Shown: positions 1 through 6,556, counted from the stretch's first letter. The stretch: 6,793 nucleotides of DNA from Oscillospiraceae bacterium (GCA_003518885.1 DOXU01000176.1:1-6793); one strand, 5' to 3'. Notes: generated by a model from the letters alone, not told the origin. A program made the numbers and translations.

Positions 1-137
1 TCAACCGCCCCTTGTTTATCATACAAAGCGGCACATTCAACCGGGTCGCCAACTTCTTTGATGTCAATAAAATTGATACCTTTGACGACTTTACCCCCAT
101 CCACATCCAAGCATGGAATAATACGTTTAGCCAGCAT
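1..137 (-). CDS. hisF: Imidazole glycerol phosphate synthase cyclase subunit HisF (N-terminal part; runs off the window)
   Basis: HisF is the cyclase subunit of IGP synthase. It joins PRFAR with ammonia delivered by HisH to give imidazole glycerol phosphate and AICAR, in the cytoplasm. Only 45 full codons are present; the gene continues left of position 1. The visible protein begins [20 protein letters not shown], the hallmark first beta strand of this beta/alpha barrel. It includes the Asp of PCLDV (residue 11), a catalytic residue in the family, and Lys19, which lines the ammonia gate in characterised HisF. The later [11 protein letters not shown] stretch also fits the family. The ATG overlaps the last 11 nt of hisA, and its GGAGG ribosome site lies inside hisA, so the two are probably translationally coupled. 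hisH lies one gene upstream, as expected for the partner. Identification is firm; nothing can be said about the rest of the protein. Confidence 0.95.
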   Translation of the reverse strand, partial: MLAKRIIPCLDVDGGKVVKGINFIDIKEVGDPVECAALYDKQGAV

Positions 138-855
138 CTTGATTTCCTCCAGCCTTGATTGCCTCGGCAAGATCAAGGGTACCACTATATAGAGATTTTC
201 CACAAATTGCCCCATACATCTCCATCTTGCGTAATTTACGGATATGAGAGATATCACGAATTCCACCACTGGCCGTAATATTGCAAGAAACGGTCTTTTG
301 TAAAGCGGCAAGTTGTTCAAAATTCGGCCCCGCTAACATGCCATCACAGTTTATATCTGTAAAAATGAGATAGTTTACACCAATATGATCCATTTTTTGG
401 GCAAAATTCAAATAGGAAATATCGGAAGTATCCAGCCACCCGTGGCTGGATACAAGACCGTTTTTGGCATCAATTCCGACAGCGATACGGTCTCCATATT
501 TTTGGACGGCTTTTTTCAAAAAATCTGGATTTTTTAAAGCGGCCGATCCTAGAATGACACGGAACACGCCATTGTTCAAATAGTCGTCGACACTGCTCAT
601 ATCGCGAATGCCACCGCCTAATTCCACTTTTAAATTTGTCTGATGGACCGTTTTTAGAATTAAATCACGATTCGGGCGGTTTCCTGTTTTGGCTCCGTCT
701 AAATCTACCATATGTAGATAATGGGCTCCTGCCGATTGAAAGGCAGCAGCTGTATCAAAGGGGTTTTCAGCTACTTTTTCTACTGTACCAAAGTCCCCCT
801 TTTTCAATCGTACACAAAGGCCATTTTGAATGTCAATAGCGGGAAAAACAATCAT
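127..855 (-). CDS. hisA: Phosphoribosylformimino-5-aminoimidazole carboxamide ribotide isomerase HisA
   Basis: HisA carries out the Amadori isomerisation of ProFAR to PRFAR, the fourth step of histidine synthesis, as a soluble beta/alpha barrel. The 242-residue product matches the usual family length of about 240. The barrel shows the expected half-barrel repeat. Asp8 (FPAIDIQ) is the presumed general base and Asp129 (VGIDAKNG) the general acid, with Thr166 in IFTDINCDG nearby. Phosphate-binding loops are GGGIRD at 80-85 and SGGIRD at 196-201, followed by GKSLY at 219-223. The ATG is preceded by GGGAGG at 864-869 with an 8-nt spacer. It overlaps the hisH stop as ATGA. The 3' end overlaps hisF by 11 nt and carries the hisF ribosome site. 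The bifunctional PriA alternative, found in actinobacteria lacking trpF, is not favoured, given the Firmicute-type operon and ordinary HisA motifs. Confidence 0.97.
   Translation of the reverse strand: MIVFPAIDIQNGLCVRLKKGDFGTVEKVAENPFDTAAAFQSAGAHYLHMVDLDGAKTGNRPNRDLILKTVHQTNLKVELGGGIRDMSSVDDYLNNGVFRVILGSAALKNPDFLKKAVQKYGDRIAVGIDAKNGLVSSHGWLDTSDISYLNFAQKMDHIGVNYLIFTDINCDGMLAGPNFEQLAALQKTVSCNITASGGIRDISHIRKLRKMEMYGAICGKSLYSGTLDLAEAIKAGGNQDAG
146..150 (-). promoter_or_regulatory. Ribosome binding site of hisF inside hisA
   Basis: GGAGG lies 8 nt upstream of the hisF ATG (135-137). It also encodes Gly-Gly near the HisA C terminus (residues 236-237). The placement fixes the hisF start and suggests that ribosomes finishing hisA help start hisF. 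Confidence 0.85.
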
Positions 856-1454
856 TTTGCTAACCTCCCAAAATTACGCAGAATGGTCAAACCAACTTCG
901 CTGCTTTTTTCCGGGTGAAATTGCGTGCCAAATACGTTTCCCGATTGCACCATTGCAGGAATTTTGGCATTGTAGTCCGTATAGGCTGCAATGTAGTGAT
1001 CATCCGTAAAAGCCATATAAGAATGAACAAAATAGACAAAACCGTTGTCTTCTACCCCTTCAAGGAGAGGAGAAGAGTTTAGAAAATGAAGTGCATTCCA
1101 TCCCATATGCGGAATTTTTAAATTTCCCGCCGGAATTTTATCGACTTCTCCTGGAATTAATCCTAATCCATTGGATTCTTCAAACTCAAATCCTGTGTCA
1201 AAAAGAATCTGCATGCCAAGACAAATTCCTAATAAAGGCTTCTTTTTTGCTTGTAAGTGAATCGTTTCAATTAATCCGCTTTTCTTCAGCTCATGCATTG
1301 CATCCGGGAAAGCACCTACACCCGGTAAAATTAAAGCATCTGCTTTTTCCAGCACACTTACTTCTGATGTGATTTCGGCCTTTTCTCCAATAAAGTCCAG
1401 CGCATTTTTAACGCTGAACAGGTTGCCGACATTATAGTCAATTACTGCAATCAT
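852..1454 (-). CDS. hisH: Imidazole glycerol phosphate synthase glutamine amidotransferase subunit HisH
   Basis: HisH hydrolyses glutamine and channels ammonia to HisF in IGP synthase. The 200-residue protein is a class I (triad) amidotransferase of normal length. It opens with MIAVIDYNVGN. PGVGAF at 44-49 forms the oxyanion region, the nucleophile is Cys78 in GICLGMQ, and the triad is completed by His180 and Glu182 in TQFHPEKS. The frame is open for 30 further codons, back to an ATG at 1544. That extension would overlap hisB by 38 nt and its residues do not look like HisH. The 1454 ATG begins exactly at the conserved N terminus and has a GGAG 5 nt upstream, so I place the start there. The gene ends in an ATGA overlap with hisA. 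It is separated from hisB by 52 nt, the only appreciable gap in the operon. Confidence 0.96.
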   Translation of the reverse strand: MIAVIDYNVGNLFSVKNALDFIGEKAEITSEVSVLEKADALILPGVGAFPDAMHELKKSGLIETIHLQAKKKPLLGICLGMQILFDTGFEFEESNGLGLIPGEVDKIPAGNLKIPHMGWNALHFLNSSPLLEGVEDNGFVYFVHSYMAFTDDHYIAAYTDYNAKIPAMVQSGNVFGTQFHPEKSSEVGLTILRNFGRLAK

Positions 1455-1459
1455 GTAAA

Positions 1460-1463
1460 CTCC
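1460..1463 (-). promoter_or_regulatory. Ribosome binding site that decides the hisH start
   Basis: GGAG lies 5 nt before the ATG at 1454. It is weaker than the GGAGG sites elsewhere in the operon, but it supports the 1454 start over the longer in-frame ATG at 1544. It sits at the edge of a short tandem repeat (CCATTTGG/CCATTTGC on the plus strand, 1462-1477). Confidence 0.6.
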
Positions 1464-1506
1464 ATTTGGCCATTTGCATTTACTTTCTAAGTTATAAGCA
1501 AAAAAA

Positions 1507-2088
1507 TTATAAACTGCCTTTAGTTGAAAGAATCTTATCTCCATTTTTTATACAAGCCATTTGTAAAGAATGGCCCAGTGCCTTAAATAATCCTTCTACC
1601 ATGTGATGCGCATTTGTTCCATATAGGACACGCAAATGAAGAGTTATACCTGCGTGAACAGCAAAAGCACGCATGAATTCTTCTGTCAAGCACGCATCAA
1701 ATGAGCCAATTCGTCCATTTTGTAAAGGAGCATCAAAAACAAGATAAGGCCTTCCACTAATGTCTAATGAACAAAACGAAAGAGACTCATCCATCGGAAT
1801 ATAAAAATACCCATATCGCGCAATTCCGCTTTTATCTCCTATTGCGTCACTAAAAGCGTTGCCCAAAACAATTCCGGTGTCTTCTACAAGATGGTGTCCA
1901 TCCACCTCTAGATCGGCATGGGGTACAGAAATATTTAGATCAAACCCGGCATGGGTGGAAAGGCTATTTAACATATGATCAAAAAATCCGATTCCGGTAT
2001 GTATCTCATTAGTCGCTTTTCCATCAATATTTAGAGAGACAGAAATGGAGGTTTCCTTTGTTTGTCTGTCAATATGAGCTGTTCTCAT
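1507..2088 (-). CDS. hisB: Imidazoleglycerol-phosphate dehydratase HisB (monofunctional)
   Basis: HisB dehydrates imidazole glycerol phosphate to imidazole acetol phosphate, using a di-manganese site. The 193-residue length is that of the monofunctional dehydratase; the N-terminal histidinol-phosphatase domain found in enterobacterial HisB is absent. The start MRTAHIDRQTKET is typical. Metal-binding and catalytic motifs are GIGFFDHML (32-40), His46, DGHHLVED (63-70), His145 with His151 in the VHAGITLHL stretch, and NAHHMVEGLFKA (159-170). SGRPYL (111-116) and the terminal STKG (188-191) are also conserved. The ATG follows the hisC stop by 2 nt. Its ribosome site GAAGGA (2097-2102) lies within the last hisC codons, so translation is probably coupled. 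Since this HisB lacks a phosphatase domain, the cell needs a separate histidinol-phosphatase that is not in this window. Confidence 0.97.
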   Translation of the reverse strand: MRTAHIDRQTKETSISVSLNIDGKATNEIHTGIGFFDHMLNSLSTHAGFDLNISVPHADLEVDGHHLVEDTGIVLGNAFSDAIGDKSGIARYGYFYIPMDESLSFCSLDISGRPYLVFDAPLQNGRIGSFDACLTEEFMRAFAVHAGITLHLRVLYGTNAHHMVEGLFKALGHSLQMACIKNGDKILSTKGSL

Positions 2089-2090
2089 AG

Positions 2091-3137
2091 TTATAATCCT
2101 TCTTTAATACAAGATGAAAATGTGTTAACAAGTATTTGATTTTCTTTTAATGTACCTGCTGTGATACGCAGTAATTGCCCAATGCACCGAATGGAAATTC
2201 CACGCTCTCGTAGTTTCTTTTGAATTTTCTCAGCATATAGCGTTTGAATAGTGACGAAATTGGCATGCGCAGGAAAAACATGCATGAAAGGGCCGTTGTA
2301 TGGTTTTAAAGCATTGTATAAGGCATCACGGGATGCACAAATTTGTTGAGTCGCTGAGTGGAGATAATTAGACTCTAGCAAGACAGTTTCCCCCACAATT
2401 TGTGTAAGAGTATTTACATTGTAAGGAGATTTTGCTGTACGTAGGTAAATAGACAATTGATTATTTGCAATAGCGAAACCGAGGCGCACACTGGCTAGTC
2501 CCACCTTGGACAGTGTTTTTAGGACAATGCAGTTTTTCCGCTTTGGTGCTTCCTGATAGATGGCTTCATTCCAGAAATCCATATAGGCTTCGTCAATAAC
2601 GACTAAGCAGTCCAGATTATCAACAATTTCTAAGACATCTTTGGCTGAAATTCCCTGTGAAGTTGGATTACATGGATTAGAAAATAAAACCATTTTTGGA
2701 TGCTGCTTTTTGGCCAAGGAAATAAGCTCATCCGGATCAAAAGTTAAAGATTCGTTTTTCTTTAAGGTAATAGGGTCAATTTCAGCCATGCCGCAATAAA
2801 TAGGATACATGGAGAAATCAGGATTAACAAGTAATGCGCGATCTCCTTTTTGCAAAAAGGTATTGAAAAGTAAGAAAATTAACTCATCTGATCCATTACC
2901 TAAAGTGATGTTTTGTGGATCAACGTTGTAATATTGTCCAAAAGCCTTGCAAACGGATTTTCCTATTGGATCCGGATAACGATTAAACTTTACAGATGTG
3001 ATACGATCAGCAATACTTTCCCGAAGAGTCTCAGGTAAAGAAAGAAAGCTTTCATTAGAATCCAAACGAATAGCGGTTGAGACGGTGCCAGGGTCATATG
3101 CTTGTAATTTTGCAAGTTTTCTGCTGACATACTTCAT
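2091..3137 (-). CDS. hisC: Histidinol-phosphate aminotransferase HisC
   Basis: HisC is a PLP enzyme that transaminates imidazole acetol phosphate with glutamate to give histidinol phosphate. The 348-residue protein is a fold-type I, class I/II aminotransferase of normal HisC length. Visible motifs are RLDSNES near residue 24-30, YPDP (54-57), GNGSDELI (80-87) for the cofactor phosphate, NPCNPT (154-159) with the ring-contacting Asn157, and IDEAYMDF (181-188) with Asp182 and Tyr185. LKTLSKVGLASVRLG holds the Schiff-base Lys211, and LLRITAGT holds Arg324, which binds the substrate carboxylate. The start overlaps the hisD stop (ATGA), with GAGG (3146-3149) 8 nt upstream. hisB follows after 2 nt. 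Members of this family can also act on aromatic amino acids, so a side role in Tyr/Phe metabolism is possible, but the operon position makes HisC the clear call. Confidence 0.96.
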   Translation of the reverse strand: MKYVSRKLAKLQAYDPGTVSTAIRLDSNESFLSLPETLRESIADRITSVKFNRYPDPIGKSVCKAFGQYYNVDPQNITLGNGSDELIFLLFNTFLQKGDRALLVNPDFSMYPIYCGMAEIDPITLKKNESLTFDPDELISLAKKQHPKMVLFSNPCNPTSQGISAKDVLEIVDNLDCLVVIDEAYMDFWNEAIYQEAPKRKNCIVLKTLSKVGLASVRLGFAIANNQLSIYLRTAKSPYNVNTLTQIVGETVLLESNYLHSATQQICASRDALYNALKPYNGPFMHVFPAHANFVTIQTLYAEKIQKKLRERGISIRCIGQLLRITAGTLKENQILVNTFSSCIKEGL

Positions 3138-4420
3138 TCGCCAAACCTCACCTTGATGGAGTTTGCGTGGGCGGTTAATCCTTCAGCTTCGGCCAGAGTA
3201 ATAATGTCGTCTTTTCCGGCTTTTAAAGCCTTTTCGGAATAGTAGATAAAACTTGATTTTTTAATAAATGTGTCCACAGATAACGGAGAGAAAAAGCGGG
3301 CTGTACCACTAGTCGGTAAAACATGGTTTGGACCTGCATAGTAATCTCCCAAAGGCTCAGGAGAGTATCTTCCTAAGAATACAGATCCTGCGTTATCCAC
3401 TTTCCCAAGCCAGCGCATTGGCTGTTCTACCATCAATTCCAAATGTTCTGGTGCAATGATATTGGCCAATTTCAAGCATTTATCAAGATCTTCACAGACA
3501 ATGGTAGCCCCGAAATTTTCCAGAGATTGCTTAATGATGTCCTTGCGTGAGAGCTTGGTCCGCTGTTTTTCAATTTCCATCAATGTTTTTTGCGCAATTT
3601 TTTTAGAGACAGTCAGTAAAACAGCTGAAGCCAATGGATCATGCTCCGCTTGCGACATTAAGTCGGCGGCTAAATAAGAGGGATCGGCCGATTCATCCGC
3701 AACTACTAAAATTTCACTAGGGCCGGCAATCATGTCAATATCTACAGCGCCAAAAACCAATTTTTTGGCTGTGGCAACAAAGATATTTCCGGGTCCAACT
3801 ATTTTGTCTACTTTCGGAATAGATTTTGTTCCATAGGCAAGTGCAGCGATAGCTTGTGCTCCACCAATACCGAATACTCTGTCAACACCAGCAATTGATG
3901 CGGCCGCGAGAATATAGGGGTTGATTTTTCCATCTTTCCCAGGAGGTGTTACCATAACAAGTTCGCCAACGCCTGCCACTTTAGCTGGAATGGCATTCAT
4001 TAGGACAGAAGATGGATAAGCAGCTTTTCCACCGGGAACATATAATCCAACACGTGCAAGTCCACGGACACGTTGTCCCATTACGGAACCATTTGGATTA
4101 GTAACAATGAAACCTTCACGCTTTTGTCTATTGTGATAGGAAAGTATATTATCGGCTGCATGTCTAATCGAGTCCAAAAATTTTGTTGGGACCTGTTTAC
4201 AAGCATCTTCCAATGTTTGATGAGATACTTCCATAGAATTTGGGCGTACACCATCGAATTTTTCAGTAAAATCCTTTACTGCTTCATCTCCACGTGCTTG
4301 AACTTCAGAGAGAATTGTTCGGACGGTTTCGGTAACTTCATGGTCGATTTTTTGGCTTCGGCTGCGCATTTTTAAAAGTAATTCATTTTCATTTTTTCCA
4401 TTCGCGGTCCAAATTTCCAT
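3134..4420 (-). CDS. hisD: Histidinol dehydrogenase HisD
   Basis: HisD oxidises L-histidinol to L-histidine in two NAD-dependent steps with a catalytic zinc. The 428-residue length is standard. Zinc and catalytic residues, numbered from the chosen start, are Gln257 and His260 in MSQAEHDP, Glu325-His326 in APEHLEL, Asp359 in GDYYAGPNH, and His418 in [23 protein letters not shown] (124-137), KIVGPGN (206-212) and DMIAGPSEI (229-237) are also characteristic. The frame stays open to an ATG at 4468, but those 16 extra residues overlap hisG and look unlike HisD. The 4420 ATG has a very strong AGGGGGAG site 7 nt upstream and starts 4 nt after the hisG stop. The 3' end overlaps hisC in an ATGA. Confidence 0.97.
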   Translation of the reverse strand: MEIWTANGKNENELLLKMRSRSQKIDHEVTETVRTILSEVQARGDEAVKDFTEKFDGVRPNSMEVSHQTLEDACKQVPTKFLDSIRHAADNILSYHNRQKREGFIVTNPNGSVMGQRVRGLARVGLYVPGGKAAYPSSVLMNAIPAKVAGVGELVMVTPPGKDGKINPYILAAASIAGVDRVFGIGGAQAIAALAYGTKSIPKVDKIVGPGNIFVATAKKLVFGAVDIDMIAGPSEILVVADESADPSYLAADLMSQAEHDPLASAVLLTVSKKIAQKTLMEIEKQRTKLSRKDIIKQSLENFGATIVCEDLDKCLKLANIIAPEHLELMVEQPMRWLGKVDNAGSVFLGRYSPEPLGDYYAGPNHVLPTSGTARFFSPLSVDTFIKKSSFIYYSEKALKAGKDDIITLAEAEGLTAHANSIKVRFGE

Positions 4421-4424
4421 GGCT

Positions 4425-5057
4425 TTACTCCCCCTTTGAAAGTTCGATTTTTTGTATAAGTGGCTCAATTTGCTGTTTCTTCAGTTTCATACTTGGAATG
4501 TTAACAATTAATCTGGCGGAGACAGGACAAACATCTTCGATGATTTCTAGTCCATTTTGCTTAAGGGTCTCGCCTGTTTCCACGATGTCAACAATGGCAT
4601 CAGATAGACCGAGAAGAGGAGCTAATTCTACAGAACCCTCAATTTTAATGATTTCAACGTCCATGCCCTTACTTTCAAAAAATCGACGGGCGACTTTAGG
4701 ATATTTGGTGGCGATACACTTGTCACGATAACCCGTATAAAAAGATTTTCCCTTCGGTCCAGCAAGAGCAAACTTGCAACGTCCAAAGCCCAGATCCAGA
4801 ATCTCGTAAAAACTGCGTTCTTTTTCAAGAATGGTGTCTTTTCCAACAATACCAATATCACAAACACCATGTTCTACATAGGTGATAACATCAGCCGCCT
4901 TTGCCAAAACAATTTCCATATTGCCATTTGGAATCGGTAAAATCAATTTACGTCCTTTTTTTAAAATGGGCGTGCAGTCGTAACCGATTTTCTGAAATAA
5001 TTCCACTGTTTTTTCTTCTAAACGCCCCTTGGTCAAGGCAATACGAATGGGATTCAT
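4425..5057 (-). CDS. hisG: ATP phosphoribosyltransferase, short-form catalytic subunit HisG(S)
   Basis: HisG catalyses the first committed step: ATP plus PRPP gives N1-(5-phosphoribosyl)-ATP. At 210 residues this is the short form. It lacks the roughly 80-residue C-terminal ACT-like regulatory domain of long HisG (about 300 residues), so it is expected to work as a hetero-octamer with HisZ, encoded immediately upstream. Family marks are IALTKGRL (6-13), CDIGIVGKDT (66-75), LDLGFGRCKFALA (88-99 region), the KYPKVARRFF segment (118-127), and EGSVELAPLLGL followed by SDAIVDIVETGETL (140-165), the PRPP-binding loop. The start overlaps the hisZ stop as ATGA and has GGAGGTG (5063-5069) 5 nt upstream, so the two subunits are probably made by coupled translation in similar amounts. 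Feedback inhibition by histidine is expected to act through HisZ. Confidence 0.96.
   Translation of the reverse strand: MNPIRIALTKGRLEEKTVELFQKIGYDCTPILKKGRKLILPIPNGNMEIVLAKAADVITYVEHGVCDIGIVGKDTILEKERSFYEILDLGFGRCKFALAGPKGKSFYTGYRDKCIATKYPKVARRFFESKGMDVEIIKIEGSVELAPLLGLSDAIVDIVETGETLKQNGLEIIEDVCPVSARLIVNIPSMKLKKQQIEPLIQKIELSKGE
4428..4435 (-). promoter_or_regulatory. Ribosome binding site that decides the hisD start
   Basis: AGGGGGAG covers the final codons of hisG and ends 7 nt before the ATG at 4420. This strong site is the main reason for choosing that start over the in-frame ATG at 4468, and it suggests coupling of hisD translation to hisG. Confidence 0.8.
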
Positions 5058-6247
5058 TGAGACACCTCCAATTTATGTGTAGTGATTGTGTCAGAAACAA
5101 TGTCCAATCGGCGGATTCCCTTTTGCTTGGCGTATCGTACTGTGTCGTCTACTGTATCAAAAGAACTGACTTCACAAACCAAACCTGATGTAATAAGTTG
5201 GTCCATGTGAGCAAAAGCGGCTTTTGCAAAACCTTTATCATAGAAGATGACTAGGTCGGCACGGTCAGATTTAACCTCTTTGCAGTTTACGCGCGCGACC
5301 GCATCCACATTCAATGCAAATCCGGTTGCAGGCATTGGTGTTCCAAATTGTTTATATAAATCATCATATCTACCGCCAAATAGTACAGGCTCACCAGAAC
5401 CGTGCATATAACCTTTAAAGACGATTCCTGTGTAATAGTCAATTTGCTGTACAAGGCCAAGATCAATCATAATATTAGACTGAAGGCCCATTTCACAGAG
5501 CGTATTGTAGATTGTTTGTAAATATTGAATTGACTCGGTAGCTTGACCATCTGGAGCAATTTTCAGTGCACGCTCAAAGACTTCTTCTTCACCAAAAAGA
5601 TGAGGAAGTTCGTTTAATGCCTTGCATGCCGTAGATGTTTTTTCAAACGGCTCCAACATTGCATGAAGTGCTGCATAATTTTTGGAGTCAATGTATTTGC
5701 GGATCCTTAATTTATCTATTTCTTCCATTGGCAAGCTATCAATTAGTGTTTTAAAGAAGCCAATATGTCCGAGCTCAACTCTGAAGCCGGGTGCGACGGA
5801 TTTTAATGCACCTATTGCTGTTGCAATTGCTTCAATATCATCTTTTTTTCCCCCAATGCCGACTAGTTCTACCCCGCATTGTGCAATCTCGTCTCGTCGT
5901 CCACTCATAGATGGGCTAACACGAAACACATTTTGATTGTAGAACAAGCGTAACGGCGGGACGAAGTCCTTTAATTTTGATGAAACAACGCGGGCAATTG
6001 GTGTAGTATTGTCGGGACGAAATACAAGTATTCTTCCATGTGCATCAATAAGTTTATACATGCATTCTGGCTCTAATGGAGAATCAGTGAATACATCATA
6101 AAACTCTAGTGATGGCGTTACAACCTCGCTAAAACCATGGCTTCGAAATAATGAAACAAGACGCTCTTCCACTTCACGTCTTGTTTCACATTCTTTAAAA
6201 AGCAAGTCATGGAACCCTTCAGGGGTGATATTTTGGTATTTTGTCAT
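5054..6247 (-). CDS. hisZ: ATP phosphoribosyltransferase regulatory subunit HisZ
   Basis: HisZ is a catalytically dead paralogue of histidyl-tRNA synthetase that binds histidine and allosterically regulates short HisG. The 397-residue protein has the class II synthetase core. LVFRPDNTTPIARV lies at 74-87 and the motif 2 region LFYNQNVFRV at 101-110, followed by RRDEIAQCGVELVG (117-130). The histidine-binding IDYYTGIVFKGY is at 269-280, then GGRYDDL (291-297). In the motif 3 position the sequence is GFALNVDAV (309-317), so the ATP-binding Arg expected in true HisRS (GlER-like) is absent, which argues against aminoacylation. Residues from about 325 form a short alpha/beta tail in place of a full anticodon-binding domain. 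The gene is first in the operon, overlaps hisG by 4 nt, and has GGAGG (6255-6259) 7 nt before its ATG. HisS is the main alternative and is disfavoured by the motif 3 loss and by context. Confidence 0.94.
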   Translation of the reverse strand: MTKYQNITPEGFHDLLFKECETRREVEERLVSLFRSHGFSEVVTPSLEFYDVFTDSPLEPECMYKLIDAHGRILVFRPDNTTPIARVVSSKLKDFVPPLRLFYNQNVFRVSPSMSGRRDEIAQCGVELVGIGGKKDDIEAIATAIGALKSVAPGFRVELGHIGFFKTLIDSLPMEEIDKLRIRKYIDSKNYAALHAMLEPFEKTSTACKALNELPHLFGEEEVFERALKIAPDGQATESIQYLQTIYNTLCEMGLQSNIMIDLGLVQQIDYYTGIVFKGYMHGSGEPVLFGGRYDDLYKQFGTPMPATGFALNVDAVARVNCKEVKSDRADLVIFYDKGFAKAAFAHMDQLITSGLVCEVSSFDTVDDTVRYAKQKGIRRLDIVSDTITTHKLEVSQ

Positions 6248-6254
6248 TCATTAT

Positions 6255-6259
6255 CCTCC
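6255..6259 (-). promoter_or_regulatory. Ribosome binding site of hisZ
   Basis: GGAGG lies 7 nt upstream of the hisZ ATG (6245-6247). A second ATG at 6249-6251 is out of frame and leads nowhere. The site adjoins one copy of an 8-bp inverted repeat (6261-6268). Confidence 0.85.
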
Positions 6260-6313
6260 GTCCGCCAACGCCTTTTGATTTTGCACAATCTTTATAAGAT
6301 GTAGTATTTTTTC

Positions 6314-6342
6314 ATTATAACAATGTATTTAGATAATGGCAA
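6314..6342 (-). promoter_or_regulatory. Main his operon promoter (sigma-A type)
   Basis: On the minus strand, TTGCCA (6342 to 6337, 5 of 6 consensus bases) is separated by exactly 17 bp from TATAAT (6319 to 6314, 6 of 6). Transcription should start near 6307, giving a leader of about 60 nt before hisZ. The leader holds only a weak 5-bp hairpin (6288-6300). It shows no T-box signature and no run of His codons, so regulation is more likely by a DNA-binding repressor than by leader attenuation. A 14-bp dyad overlaps the -35 box. Confidence 0.85.
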
Positions 6343-6346
6343 TTAT
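6333..6346. promoter_or_regulatory. Dyad overlapping the his -35 box, possible operator
   Basis: ATAAT-GGCA-ATTAT is a perfect 5-bp dyad with a 4-bp centre that covers the -35 hexamer (6337-6342). A repressor bound here would block RNA polymerase. AT-rich dyads of this size arise often by chance, and no specific regulator family is identified. Confidence 0.25.
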
Positions 6347-6379
6347 TTTGGCGGATATTCATGCTTTTATTACAGTACT

Positions 6380-6408
6380 AGTTTATCACGCTAAATTTAA
6401 AAAGTCAA
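6380..6408 (-). promoter_or_regulatory. Candidate second, upstream his promoter
   Basis: On the minus strand, TTGACT (6408 to 6403, 5 of 6) is followed after 17 bp by TAAACT (6385 to 6380, 4 of 6). It would start transcription near 6373, about 65 bp upstream of the main start, and give a leader of about 125 nt. The -10 box lies within an ACTAGT/AGTACT-containing stretch. It is weaker than the main promoter, and AT-rich DNA yields such matches by chance, so this is tentative. Confidence 0.35.
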
Positions 6409-6420
6409 TCAAAAATAAAG

Positions 6421-6447
6421 CTTTTAATAAATCACTTTTATTATAAG
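6421..6447. repeat. AT-rich imperfect inverted repeat
   Basis: CTTTTAATAA (6421-6430) and TTATTATAAG (6438-6447) can pair over 10 positions with one mismatch around a 7-nt loop. The stem is almost all A/T and lacks a following T-run on either strand in good register, so it is not a convincing terminator. It could be an operator or a structural AT-rich element upstream of both promoters. Confidence 0.3.
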
Positions 6448-6556
6448 AAAAGATAGAACATAAATATTGTTTTTAGATAGACATTGGATAACAATAGGAT
6501 CACATAATAAATGTCCATATCAGATTAATGTTCCTTTTAAGGGATTAGCAGCCCCG

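Larger units (their letters stand above)
6261..6355. repeat. 8-bp inverted repeat pair bracketing the his promoter
   Basis: TCCGCCAA at 6261-6268 and its exact reverse complement TTGGCGGA at 6348-6355 lie 79 nt apart on either side of the his promoter. One copy sits just above the -35 box and the other just before the hisZ ribosome site. They stand out as GC-rich words in AT-rich DNA. They could be paired binding sites for one protein, or coincidence. Confidence 0.35.

Noticed and set aside
1500..1530. Terminator after hisB (T-run on the minus strand)
   Set aside because: The seven-T run is not preceded by a GC-rich stem. Only 4-bp pairings such as AACT/AGTT are possible, and the operon clearly continues.
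1455..1544. Longer hisH start at 1544
   Set aside because: The 30 extra residues precede the conserved MIAVIDYNVGN start and overlap hisB. The 1454 ATG has its own GGAG.
4421..4468. Longer hisD start at 4468
   Set aside because: The 16 extra residues overlap hisG and do not resemble HisD, and the strong AGGGGGAG site serves the 4420 ATG.
4628..4870. 80-codon minus-strand open frame inside hisG
   Set aside because: It is an alternative frame entirely within hisG, which has full family motifs. No ribosome site or independent support.
6288..6300. ATCTT-TAT-AAGAT hairpin in the his leader as an attenuator
   Set aside because: The stem is only 5 bp and AT-rich, with no T-run or alternative pairing partner. 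It is too weak to call a regulatory structure.
6292..6315. Mini-ORF ATG AAA AAA TAC TAC ATC TTA TAA on the minus strand as a leader peptide
   Set aside because: Its ATG overlaps the -10 box (TATAATG), upstream of the expected transcription start, and it has no His codons.
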